DNA of 64,000 nucleotides from Cucumis sativus (taxonomy: Eukaryota > Streptophyta > Magnoliopsida > Cucurbitales > Cucurbitaceae), in assembly GCF_000004075.3 (NCBI RefSeq), contig NC_026660.2:26043498-26107497 (forward strand), written 5' to 3'. Below the pieces are notes generated by a model. That model was not told the origin of the DNA, searched no databases, and saw nothing but the letters and a program-made list of their open reading frames with translations. Shown piece after piece: positions 13,498 through 25,612 of this stretch. Made by a program: the position numbers and the translations under genes. The stretch's first letter is position 1. Every line of letters begins with the position of its first letter.

Positions 13498-13938
13498 ATG
13501 AAGTACAATCCGAGGGTTTCCAGTTCCCGCCGCAAGAGCCGCAAGGCTCATTTTTCGGCTCCGTCCAGCGTTCGTCGGGTTATCATGAGTGCTCCTCTCT
13601 CGACTGACCTCCGGTCAAAGTACAACGTCCGATCTATGCCGATTCGGAAGGATGACGAGGTCCAAGTCGTCCGTGGAACTTACAAGGGCCGTGAGGGCAA
13701 GGTAGTGCAGGTGTATCGTAGGAAGTGGATTATCCACATCGAGCGCATCACTCGGGAAAAGGTTAACGGTTCCACTGTCAACGTCGGCATCAAACCCTCG
13801 AAGGTCGTGATTACGAAGCTCAGGTTGGACAAGGACCGTAAGTCACTTCTGGATCGTAAAGGCAAGGGCCGCGCCGCCGCCGACAAGGATAAGGGTACCA
13901 AGTTCACCGCCGAGGATATCATGCAGAGCGTCGATTAA
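13498..13938 (+). CDS. RPL26: 60S ribosomal protein L26 (uL24)
   Basis: A cytosolic large-subunit protein that binds 5.8S/25S rRNA near the peptide exit tunnel. A single intronless exon of 146 codons plus stop, the same length as Arabidopsis RPL26. It begins [20 protein letters not shown] and contains the KOW motif ([20 protein letters not shown], about residues 58-77), then [12 protein letters not shown] and [15 protein letters not shown]-type sequence. The C-terminus is Lys-rich, including [17 protein letters not shown] content is well above the flanks. The start is the first ATG downstream of the TATA box and telo-box. Confidence 0.97.
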   Translation: MKYNPRVSSSRRKSRKAHFSAPSSVRRVIMSAPLSTDLRSKYNVRSMPIRKDDEVQVVRGTYKGREGKVVQVYRRKWIIHIERITREKVNGSTVNVGIKPSKVVITKLRLDKDRKSLLDRKGKGRAAADKDKGTKFTAEDIMQSVD

Positions 13939-16900
13939 TTTTGAAAATGGTGATGTTTAATTTGATAGAACTGTTATTTTCTTTCATAGTTATCTATTGT
14001 GTTTTGTGTTCTTAAGATACTAGGAAAATTTTCCTCGGACATGTGGCTATAATTGTCGACTCTAGAGGCCTTAATTTTTATGGTATTTTTAAATCACATT
14101 TTGTTATTCCAATGAGAGCTACTCTTGATGTTTGATTCATAATGTTGCTTGCTACCTCTCTTTACATTTGCTTATTTGTAGTACATGATCTATGCAATCT
14201 GCTATGGATGACATCTATTAAGTTCTCATGGGGTTTGAACTGCTCAAAATTTTGGCATTCAGTTTTCTATGGTTTTCTGATCTGTTAGGAGCAAGAAGTA
14301 TATAATGGTAATTGAATACATTTTCCTAAGATTTAATCCATCGGGTTAATCTATTGTTAACAGTTGCTTTGTTTAATCGTTGATGGCCCTAATTTATTTT
14401 TCTTGACTTTAAGATGTAATGTTGCATTCCTATAAGAAATATAATGCTGTGGTGGGTTATCTCCCATTTGATTCGCGTATAATCCAATGTTTTGTGTTGG
14501 AAGTTTTAGTGGTCTGTATCATTTTTTTTAGTTGAATTGGTCTTTTAGATTAGGTAGTTGTTGCACTTATCTTGTGAAATATCAATGCACTAGTGTTATT
14601 CGAGTCACTACTCTTCTGACAAATCCTATTCTTGCTTACATTTGATGGAATGTTATTCGAGTCATTTTCACTTCTATCTTTCTTTAGTGAAGTGATTGAC
14701 ATTGTATACATGTTAGCACAAGTAACAAGATAGCTGCTTTCTTTGCATCAAGGAGACTTGAATAGTATTGGAAATGTTTTGAGCATAGTGTAGAATTGTT
14801 GATGACCATGGACATGTTTACACAATGAATGAATACGTTGAGATAATCTACTAACACTAATAACAATTGTTTGTTAGATGGATGTTGATTAATAAACTTG
14901 TTTCTTTTGTAATTATTGTTTGATATAAAATTGAGCTACTTCTCTTCTAACCTTGGGAGCTTAATTTGGGTAGAATTGTATCTGTAGAAACTCAGGTCGG
15001 TCGGATCTCTTCAAGTTGATTGAGAGACACCGTTGTCCTGATTGTCATGGCTTCTTTTAATATAAGTTGCTGCATTAGTGTGTAATATATACATGCTTGG
15101 AAGATGAACATTAAAAATGCTTGATTGATGTCAAATAATGCATACATCTCTTGTTGGGTTTTTAAGGTTAGTATTGAAACCAATAAATAAGGAATTAACA
15201 CATACATAATTTGAACTAATAACCAACTCATTGCTTTGGGTTACTAGTTCTTAAAAATCAACCAGTCAAAATATGTTATATTGGTCATATTATTGGAACA
15301 ACTAAAGTCTTTTCTGCATAAGAAACAATCTGATTATAAGTTGTATAAAAGTATGCGAATAAGCGAAATGGTGAATGGTGAAAGAACGAGAGAAAAATAT
15401 ATGAATGATGTATGATTCCAATGTGTAGCGTGTGAAGTCCTTGAGTAATCTCATAAAAGAAAATGTTCTTAATGAATTCATAATTAGATAAATATGTTCG
15501 TAGACCAAAAAAGCTAAGAGGCTCATAGACAAAGAAGATTAACTTAAAAACAAAATTTATTATAGACTTCACGATAGAATTAAGACTTAAACGAGCCAAT
15601 AAAGAAATCTCTTAATATATAATATTCTATTGAAGACGAATCTTCATATTCATTGGATGTCCAAATAAATCTAGGAGGAATCCACTATTTTGACTTCATA
15701 AATTTGAACTAATATATATACAATTAATATTTTATTTTATTTTAATTATCTCATATAAATTATTATTATTATTATTTATCACTGTTTTTACCAATTTAAT
15801 TTTTTTTAACTACTTAATTTAATTCAAAGGTATTATTAATTTGATTTACATTAATTGATCTCTTGCATCGAATTAAGTAAATATTTAGTTCTGGCTTGTC
15901 TATTAAATCATAAATATTTAATTTCCATAATTAATTATCTTATATTCCAAACAAAGATATTAAATACCTCATACATTTAGAATCTAGAAATTCAAACCTT
16001 ATCTAATTTACGTAGACATAAAATAATATGTGCGATTAGAAGAAAAAACTACTAAATTTAATTTATAAACTAAAATATCTATATGTTTTTTTTTATTCTT
16101 GCTCCATAGTAATAATAATACCCAATATCGAATTATAAAATAAATCCCTCAATCGTGGTATATTCTTACCAGAGAAGAAATTTTATTTTTATTTAATCAA
16201 TTTCAATCAAAAATCAAGAGTTTAAGTTATGTCCAATTTTATTATCATTTTATTTGTTGTTTTTAAAAATTAAGTTTATAGGTGTTACTTCCATCCAAAG
16301 TTTCTTCCTATATTGTCTATATTCTACTAATTGTTTAAAAGTAAAACAAAAAATAAGTAGGTGTAATTTTTCTTTTTGAAATTTGATAATTTAACAAATG
16401 TATATAATGATTTAAATGTAGGAGGTGTTTGGAGAGCTGAAATGTAATCAAAATTAATAGAAATCAGGTGATTGTTGGAATGCGTGTCAAATTGAGAACG
16501 AAACAAAAACAAAAATAAAATCGTAAAAAGTGAAAACGATGGAAAATAGAGTTTAGTTAAAAACTATCAAAATGACATGAGTTTATTACGATTTGGACTT
16601 CAATACAAACATGAATTTTAGATTACATTATAATACATTCAAAATGTCAAATTCCATATTATTGTTCAAACACCCTAGTAGAATCAATTGCAATTGCTCT
16701 ACAGTAAATGTCTTTTTAATTATTAAAGTTTGAGGATGGTTTTTGCAATTTTTCTATTTATTCTAGTATACGTTTTTAATAGATGCAATCAATAAAAATC
16801 TTAAGATAGATTATGGGATTAATTTTTTATATCATTGATAATCAAATGAAAATCACATGTAATCACATATTTTTTACAACGGTTTTGTTCATTCAAATAC

Positions 16901-19900
16901 TTCAATTGACACGTATCAAGAATTTTGTCATTTTTGAAAATTCTTAAGACATGGACTATGAACTTAACCAATCAATTGGACACTTTTGCAACTATCTCCA
17001 TATTGGACATTATATATTGCATGATATTACAAAGCAATAGTTATACACATTTTTTAACCTGAAACAATTTCGTAGTAATAGTTAATATCCAATTATTGAG
17101 TAACTAAATATATTTTCGAACACTTTTTTCATTTTTTTTTTCAAATTGGAATATAATTCTTTTGTTTTCAGAATTATATTTTCTTAGAAAGCAAGCCATC
17201 TCTAATTTACCAATTTCAAGTGGACTTGACTTGACTGACCCAGCATCAATTTTTGGGTAAATTACTGACTTTGGACTTATTTGACACAACAACTCGTGGA
17301 CTAAATTACCAACCCCTTTCATTGCACTTCTCATAGAAACTTCCTTCTCCCTTTGCCCCTCAACTTTGGACCCCTTTTGTTCTTTGGATACAAAGAGGTT
17401 TTCTTTAGAGCACCACTCTCCAACCCCAAAACTAAGGTTCAAACGTTAATGCATTGAGTTCCTGATTAAAAAGTTCCTGATTAAAAAGTTCGTTGTAAGT
17501 TATTCGATAATCATCAAACAACATGCATAGTAATATAAATTGATACACTTCATAATAATTATATAAATTAAATTGATTTTGACCGTGATATAAAATTGAT
17601 AATTGTCTTTATTATTAATTACAAAATTATATAGAACCAATTACTGTTGCTACAATACTAGAGACTGATAATGTGTTGATTGGCCACACCTTGACAAAAC
17701 ATTAAGAGTCCTTTAAGATGCGCTCCAGATTTATTTATAATTAAGTACATATTTGAATGGACTCTCTGAATGTTTATAAGCAATTTTTGTTTACTTATAA
17801 ACACTGATTTAAATACTAATTAGAGAGTCCAATCAACTTTATGCTTTATATGATTATATTTTACTTAATAATTTTAAAAAAAGTATTGAACATAGTTTAT
17901 AATGAAAAAAAAAAATGCTCTTGTGGTCTCTAGCTTTGATTTTGCTTTTGTTCAGAAAAATAACTAAAAATTGTGTATAGTTAAACCTCTCATCTCCTGG
18001 TATGCGAGTCATGTCAACATCCATTAATGATATGAGTATATCTAAACTCACACGAAATATTTCAAGGTTATTAACGAAACTTTTAAAAATTCATCCATAC
18101 CTTTTACGCAAAATACCAAGTTTAAAAATATTTTTATTATTCCGCATCAAATGTGCTTAGAAATATGTTCAGACAAATGTCGGTAACTTATTAGGAAAAA
18201 GAAAACCCAAAAATGTAGGTAGGAGGATACACGTTTTCCTTTTGTGCATCATAGTGCAATGCATGTCATCAACATATATTGATAGAACATTGGTAACAAA
18301 GGCCACCAACTTAAAGCAGTTTTGAAAACAAATGAATAATAACAACAACAACAAAGGATATTAATTATAATTAATTAAATAAATAAAATTCTAAATATAA
18401 AATATAATTCGATAATTTGAGAATTCAAACATAATATTTTAAATCACTTTAAAATTTTAAAATTATTTTACAAAATCCACTGTTTAAATTTACTACTCAA
18501 ACTATCATTCCATCCTAAAACTTTATAAACCAAAACTAAAAGACTATTAGTTAAAATAACTAAAATGGATTTTAATTTTTATTACAAAATATCTCTACTA
18601 TAACATGCTTCGTAAAAATAATAGACTTCATAAAATTGATTATTTTATTAAAATTCACAATGAATGATAAAAATCGTTTTCAGATTCTCATATTAAAAAA
18701 GATATTCCATGAAAACAAAAAAGTAAATATGAAAAGTTTGGGTCCTACTAAAAATTTATCCTCCAATTATCTCTAAAATGTTGCCTAACATGTTTCTATA
18801 CGCAATAGACACATATATCTTCATATTATTTGTTATAAAGCTAAGGGTACCCACACTTTCACCACTAACTTTTGAAACTCTATTATTTCTTATATAGAAT
18901 AAGCAAGATCAAAACAAAGCCGAATCAAATGAATTTTATCTTTCATTTTAAGCTGTGTTTTACTATATTTTTGTAAATAGTTTTATTATGTTTTTACTAT
19001 TTATGAGAAATCTCCCTAAACTTTTTTAATTTTTTAAACATAAGATTCCATAATTTAATTATGGTCAACTAAATAGAACCTTTTTGACATTGACTAGTCA
19101 ATTAAGTTTCATTCAACATTGTTGTCATTAACATATTAACATTGTTTAATTTATCAAATTAAATGATTCATTTTGGCAGGTTGCATATTAATTTAATTGT
19201 AAAGTAATTACTATTTAATAAAATTAATTTCCACAATTGTTTTTGAAAACAAAATTCAACACCAAAAATAAAGTTACAATAATTTTGAAATTTGGAGGAT
19301 GAAATAAAACTTCTAAAAATATTGATATATATGATAAAGTATATACCAAACTTTGGATATTTTGCTATAACTTAGTGTATGTGAAAATAGTTTTTTGTTG
19401 GTGGGGAAAGATTGGCCGTCGCACGCATCAGCCAAAGAAGATGGTGGCATTGTCCACGTATTATTGACGCGTTTGAAAGTCAGCTTTTTGAATTATTTTA
19501 CAATTCTTTCTTTCCGCTTTTAATCTATAAACAATAAAGCCAAAACCTTTTTTCCCATTCCTCTTTTCCAGCCATTGCATCCTTCTCCAAACTTCCTTTC
19601 TTTTTTAAAGAAATTGTATTAAAATATCAATTTGAGCCAATTGGTGTTGTATATCACCATATATAGATATGTGAATAACAAAGTATATTTGAAAATATTT
19701 CGAATAAACTGATAGACAGAAACGACCATACCTTTTCATATGACAATTTATAATGTTGATTAGACCTAAACCTTTTACTTTAATCAATCTTTTAACGATG
19801 TTTGTAATAAAGAAAGAATCCGCGTATAAAAAGAAACTCTTTTTAATGGATGTTGTCAAGAAAAAAAAAAAAAAAAGACGCAGATAAAAAGGAGAAAAAG

Positions 19901-20040
19901 AAAACAACTTTTTTTTTTTTGAAAAGAAAACAATACTCTTAATTCGCTAATTTTTGGAATTGAGAACGAGTCCGAGAAACAGAGGAGGATTAGACTGACG
20001 GTTATAAACTAAAGTAATGCAAAAAAATTCGGATCAACAC
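13939..20040. other. 6-kb gene-free AT-rich spacer
   Basis: No conserved protein, tRNA or rRNA recognised on either strand. Roughly the first 400-500 bases are probably RPL26 3' UTR and flank. A 112-codon minus-strand reading frame at 17104-17442 has no recognisable family. A stretch near 15285-15720 looks vaguely like an LTR on the minus strand but has no clear ends. Confidence 0.45.
17104..17442 (-). CDS. Uncharacterised 112-codon reading frame, doubtful
   Basis: Open from 17442 to 17104. The predicted product is Lys/Glu/Ser-rich, soluble, with no recognised domain (MRSAMKGVGNLVHELLCQI in the middle). Base composition is less AT-rich than the surroundings at 17200-17440, the only hint that it may be or have been coding. 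It could equally be an exon relic or chance. I do not assign a function. Confidence 0.15.
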   Translation of the reverse strand: MNLSFGVGEWCSKENLFVSKEQKGSKVEGQREKEVSMRSAMKGVGNLVHELLCQISPKSVIYPKIDAGSVKSSPLEIGKLEMACFLRKYNSENKRIIFQFEKKNEKSVRKYI

Positions 20041-20150
20041 TCAAATTGATTGATTAGCTCATACTAATTTCTTCACCATCCCTTCTTCCTCCTCCTCTGT
20101 AATTCATTGTGTTTTTGGATTTTGATTTCTGAATCCAAAATGGCGACGTA

Positions 20151-20211
20151 GAGATAGATAGATAGATAGATAGAGATAGGGAGAGAGAGAGAGAGAGAGT
20201 AAGAGAGAGAG
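20151..20211 (+). repeat. Compound (GATA)n(GA)n microsatellite in ACA2 leader
   Basis: GATA units from 20151 to about 20175 followed by GA runs at 20181-20199 and 20202-20211. They lie upstream of a candidate leader donor, ctg|gtaatt at 20248. The likely leader intron runs 20248-20422 and ends ttttcag four bases before the ATG at 20427, so the repeat is probably in the transcribed leader or the proximal promoter. Confidence 0.7.
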
Positions 20212-20426
20212 CTGCCACTACTACTGTTTATTATTATTATTTTTCTGGTAATTGTCGTAATTTGTTAATTTTGCACGAAGCATCGTTGCAACTCCGACCC
20301 AAGTTCCGTAGAAAGTGACTGAGTTTTGTATCAACATTTCCTTCCATCGTTTCCTTTCGTTTCGTTTCTATCTATCTATATATATACAAACTCTGATTAT
20401 AATCTAAAAAAATTGTTTTCAGAAAA

Positions 20427-20658
20427 ATGGAAAGGTTTTTGGAGGAGAATTTTAGTGGCGTCAAACCTAAAAACTCGTCGGAAGAGGTGCTGCAGAGGTG
20501 GAGGGAGCTTTGTGGTGTTGTCAAGAACCCCAAAAGAAGGTTTCGATTCACTGCTAATCTCTCTAAGCGTGGGGAAGCTGCTGCTATGCGCCAGAATAAT
20601 CAGGTTCTTCTTCTATTTCATTCTCCATACTTCCTCTCATTTTTGTATTTTGCTTATC

Positions 20659-20689
<31 letters not shown>

Positions 20690-23600
20690 TTTTGGAGCAT
20701 TGTTATTTTCAATGATCTGGGTTTGGTGTGTTTTCTTGCTGGCTATAATAACTGAATCCTCGAATGAAACAGTTGAGTTAAAAGTATAGCGTATGGTTAT
20801 ATCAAACTTCAAAGCTGGAGGTTCTCTGTTCGTATCCCTTTAATGTTATTAGTTTTCAAATAGTACTGGTAGTCGCTCATTGCGTTCAATTCACAAAAAG
20901 AATGGGGCTTTGTTTTGTGCTAATTTCTAAGTCCAAAAGTGAGAAGTATTAATAGAAGATTATAACGATTCTGTATGTTTAAATGAACATGATAACAGTA
21001 AAGCTTTTAGGTTGACAGATTTTTCTTCTGCTATGAGCTGACGTATCCAGTTTTGTTACTGTAGGAAAAGTTGAGGATTGCAGTTTTAGTCTCAAAAGCT
21101 GCGTTTCAATTCATCCAAGGTGAGTAGCTCTGGAATTTTGATGAAGAAATGTGGTTGTTTTGTGGTGGTTTTCTCATATTTGATGGAATTTGTCATCGTA
21201 TCTTTAGGTGTGCAACCAAGTGACTATACTGTTCCGGAGGAAGTCAAAGCTGCAGGTTTTCATATTTGTGCCGATGAACTTGGGTCTGTTGTTGAAGGCC
21301 ATGATACAAAGAAGTTTAAATATCATGGTGGGGTTGAAGGGATTGCTCAGAAGCTCTGTACATCAACAACAAATGGACTTACTGGTGATGCCGATGCACT
21401 CAATCATAGGCAAGGGATTTATGGAGTAAATAAATTTGCTGAGAGTGAACAGAGGAGTTTCTTTGTGTTTGTTTGGGAAGCCCTTCAAGACATGACTCTC
21501 ATGATTCTTGGACTCTGTGCTTTTGTCTCTTTGGTGGTTGGCATAATAACGGAAGGATGGCCACATGGAGCTCACGATGGCCTTGGAATTGTTGCTAGTA
21601 TCTTATTAGTTGTGTTTGTCACAGCAACTAGTGATTACAGACAATCCCTGCAGTTCAAGGACTTGGATAAGGAGAAAAAAAAGATATCAATTCAGGTTAC
21701 AAGGAACAGTTATAGACAGAAAATGTCAATCTATGACTTACTTCCTGGAGATATTGTTCACCTGTCGATTGGGGATCAAGTCCCTGCTGATGGACTATTT
21801 GTTTCAGGGTTTTCTGTGTTGATTGATGAGTCAAGCTTGACGGGAGAAAGTGAGCCAGTGATGGTGACAGCAGAAAACCCCTATCTTCTTTCTGGAACTA
21901 AAGTTCAAGATGGATCCTGCAAGATGATGGTCACTACTGTTGGGATGAGAACCCAATGGGGTAAGTTGATGGCCACTCTTAGTGAAGGTGGAGATGACGA
22001 AACTCCATTGCAGGTGAAATTAAATGGGGTGGCAACAATTATTGGGAAAATTGGTCTTTTCTTTGCAGTCATCACTTTCGCTGTGTTAGTTCAAGGAATG
22101 CTTAGCCGTAAAATTCGAGAAGGGACTCACTGGAGCTGGTCAGCAGATGATGCATTAGAGGTATTGGAATTCTTTGCTGTTGCAGTTACAATTGTTGTTG
22201 TTGCTGTGCCAGAGGGCCTTCCTTTGGCTGTGACGTTAAGTCTTGCCTTTGCCATGAAGAAAATGATGAATGATAAGGCACTCGTCCGTCACTTGGCAGC
22301 TTGTGAAACTATGGGTTCTGCCACAAGTATTTGCAGTGACAAAACTGGAACAATCACCACAAATCGCATGACAGTAGTCAAGTCATGCATTTGCATGAAT
22401 GTCAAGGAATCATGTAATAATGCATCAGATTTCTCTTCTGACCTTCCATCCTCTGTTGTCAAACTTCTGCTGCAATCCATATTCAACAACACTGGAGGAG
22501 AAGTTGTAATCAACCAAAGTGGCAAACGTGAGTTGTTGGGCACTCCCACTGAGACTGCATTATTAGAGTTTGGTCTCTCACTTGGAGGAGATTTTCAGGC
22601 TGAAAGACAGGCAGGTAAACTTATTAAAGTGGAGCCGTTCAACTCTTTGAAAAAGCGAATGGGTGTTGTCCTACAATTTCCTGAAGGCGGTTACCGTGCA
22701 CACACGAAAGGGGCTTCAGAAATAGTACTAGCTGCCTGTGACAAGGTGATCAACTCGAGTGGTGAGGTTGTTCCTTTAGATGAATCTTCCATCAAGCATC
22801 TCAATGTTATTATCAATCAATTTGCTGGTGAAGCTCTCCGAACACTTTGCCTTGCCTATATGGAACTGGAAAATGGATTCTCTGTCAATGATCCTATTCC
22901 AGGTTCTGGTTATACCTGTATAGGTATAGTGGGTATTAAAGATCCTGTTCGTCCTGGTGTGAAGGAGTCTGTTGCAGTTTGTCGTTCAGCTGGTATAACT
23001 GTACGAATGGTTACTGGTGACAATATCAATACTGCGAAAGCTATTGCTAGGGAATGTGGAATTCTCACAGATGATGGTATAGCTATTGAGGGTCCAGATT
23101 TCAGAGAGAAGAGTCAAGAGGAACTGCTTAAAATTATTCCGAAAATCCAGGTGCATAGTTATTTTCCTAATATTTGTGCATTATCTAATTTCCCACAATT
23201 AGTCTATTATGTTCGCAATCACAGTTAAGAACTTCTGATTTTTATGTAGGTGATGGCTCGATCTTCACCTCTAGATAAGCACACTCTGGTCAAGCATTTG
23301 CGGACCACCTTTGATGAAGTAGTTGCAGTTACTGGTGATGGGACAAACGATGCTCCCGCACTTCACGAAGCAGATATTGGACTGGCAATGGGCATCGCTG
23401 GAACTGAGGCGAGTTTAACATTGAGCTATTCAAACTCCAAGAAAACATATCTGCCTTAGTTAACTGTAAAGACTGTTTAATTGACATCTAATTCTGGCTT
23501 TCAGGTCGCCAAAGAGAGTGCTGATGTGATCATTCTTGATGATAATTTCTCTACAATAGTGACCGTTGGAAAATGGGGTCGTTCCGTTTACATAAACATT

Positions 23601-24467
23601 CAAAAATTTGTGCAATTCCAGCTGACTGTTAACATAGTGGCGTTGATTGTAAACTTCTCGTCAGCTTGTTTGACAGGTTGAAACACCACCTTATATTGCT
23701 TGTTTCACTTATAATATTATTAGGCCCAAAACTTCTTGTTTTCCTTCTTCTGCTAACCTTTTGGTGTGAAAATGTTGCTTCAGGTAGTGCTCCTCTTACT
23801 GCAGTCCAACTCTTGTGGGTGAACATGATTATGGATACACTTGGAGCATTGGCTCTCGCTACCGAGCCTCCAACTGATGAATTGATGAAGCGGTTACCTG
23901 TCGGGAGGAGAGGAAGTTTTATCAGCAATGTCATGTGGAGAAATATCTTGGGTCAGTCCTTTTATCAGTTCTCAGTCATATGGTTTTTACAGGCCAAAGG
24001 GAAATCAACTTTCGGTCTCGACGGCCCTGATTCTGATCTGATACTGAATACTCTCATCTTCAATTCATTCGTGTTCTGTCAGGTACACACTGTTTCTAAC
24101 CTTTTGCATTTATGCTATTATGAGAAGATGGTTGATGATATGATCAAATCCAACCACTTTCTGAATCTATATTTACTACATTATCGTAACCCATCTACTC
24201 GAATAATTTTGGATCTCATTCTTGCAGATTTTCAACGAAATAAGTTCAAGGGAGATGGACAAAATCGATGTGTTCAAAGGAATACTTGATAACTATGTGT
24301 TTGTTGCTGTTCTTGGTTCCACCGTCATCTTCCAAATAATCATCATCGAATTCCTGGGAACATTTGCAAGCACAACTCCTCTGAGTATGTCGCAGTGGAC
24401 GTTCAGCTTGGTGATCGGATTTCTAGGAATGCCAATTGCTGCTTTCTTGAAGACAATTGCAGTATAA
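20427..24467 (+). CDS. ACA2: Autoinhibited P2B-type Ca2+-ATPase (ACA1/ACA2 clade)
   Basis: Pumps Ca2+ out of the cytosol using ATP; members of this clade sit in endomembranes. Seven exons: 20427-20603, 21065-21119, 21208-23150, 23250-23408, 23505-23676, 23784-24082 and 24228-24467, joining to 1014 residues, the length of Arabidopsis ACA2. The N-terminus has the calmodulin-binding autoinhibitory stretch ([16 protein letters not shown], about 34-48). Then come the TGES loop ([10 protein letters not shown]), PEGLP in a membrane helix, the phosphorylation motif DKTGT (Asp near 455), the KGASE nucleotide-binding motif, MVTGDN and [11 protein letters not shown]. Later helices include QFQLTVN and [19 protein letters not shown]. 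The intron after exon 4 uses a GC donor (GAG|gcgagt). ATG 20427 gives the canonical ACA N-terminus. Confidence 0.97.
20661..20687 (+). repeat. Poly-T tract in ACA2 intron 1
   Basis: An almost pure T run inside the intron between coding exons 1 and 2; an ordinary homopolymer, liable to length variation. Confidence 0.8.
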
Positions 24468-25612
24468 ACAAAACCCAGATCCAAAAGCAGAGAGGAAGAA
24501 GATGTTTTCTTCAATCACATAGATTTTAGTGAGGCCGTTGTTTATTTATCGAACTGTAGTATAGCTCTGTGATTTTTCAATGTATTATATATTATTAGTG
24601 GCCAACGATTCGTTAAATTGAATATCTATTCTTCTATATACACCATTGTTTTATTCTTTCATTCTTCATCCCACGCCTGTGGCAGTGGTGAGGCGGATGT
24701 CAAACATACACTTGATACTTCCAATACCAAGATTATATTTTATTTTCTTCTTTCATCTTCAAAATTATTATGGGTTCAAGCTAATGAGTCTTTATTGTCA
24801 TTGTTCGGATACTTGTACTCGTTTGTATAGGTTGAAGCATTCCCTCTGTTCCACATTTTGGTTGACGGAGTGATTTAGTTTATGTATGAAGATCTCCTCT
24901 GCTAGTTTTTTTTCAAAAAAATTAAGCTTGTATATATTACTTTCACTTCCAACATTTTTTTAAAAAAAATTATTTCATAAACTTTTACAAAGACAGGTTT
25001 AGATTGACGTAAGAAAAAATATATTTTTGGGATATATTAGAGTTTGGTCGGCTAAACTCTTATAAAAATCCATTTATATGATGAACTCTCAGTGTGTTTG
25101 GGGTGGGAATTAGGAAAAAGGGGCCAAGGGTTTACATTTTTGGGATTAGAGTTAAATAACCCCACAAATATCCTTACTTCATCTTCCCATAATTCTACAA
25201 ATTTATCTATTTCATTTTTATCATAATACTACACTAGTAACACTTTCCCTAAACATAAGTTATAATAGCATTACAATTATAAACCTTCCTTCGTACGCAT
25301 ATTATCATAATTAATACAACAATAATTCTTTCTTCAAATACATGTTATTATAACATTACCAATAATAAATCTAATTCAAAATGGATCTTGTTTCTGTATG
25401 AAGGAGGTTAATAGAAATGATAAGTTTGGAAGTTGGGAGAGTATACAAACCTCTAAATTCGTCGATTTTTGGTGGGACAAATTAAATATCTAGAGGAAGG
25501 GCCAAGGGCGTGCTCGGTGCTCGCGTGTGCGCGGGGTTTTAGTCGAAGGCATATATAAATCAATAGCGCCTTTCTATCCAAAGCAATTTCTGTGGAACTT
25601 TTGCTTCCGGAA
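24468..25612. other. Spacer between ACA2 and the PPR gene
   Basis: ACA2 3' UTR and flank, then AT-rich DNA. From about 25090 it begins gtgtttgggg, similar to the end of the MITE-like element at 37096, but I find no matching inverted end. A GC-richer stretch at 25495-25545 is probably the PPR gene promoter. Confidence 0.45.

Noticed and set aside
13404-13607. Plus-strand reading frame starting 94 bases before RPL26 and overlapping it in another frame
   Set aside because: Its ATG overlaps the TATA box, it overlaps the real gene out of frame and has no family resemblance; the RPL26 frame is unmistakable.
15285-15720. Minus-strand 104-codon frame and flanks resembling an LTR-like AT/TC-rich sequence
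   Set aside because: No TG...CA ends, primer site or neighbouring retroelement domains could be fixed; left as spacer.
25094-25400. gtgtttgggg start similar to the MITE-like end at 37096
   Set aside because: No matching inverted repeat was found on the right side; ten bases of likeness is not enough.
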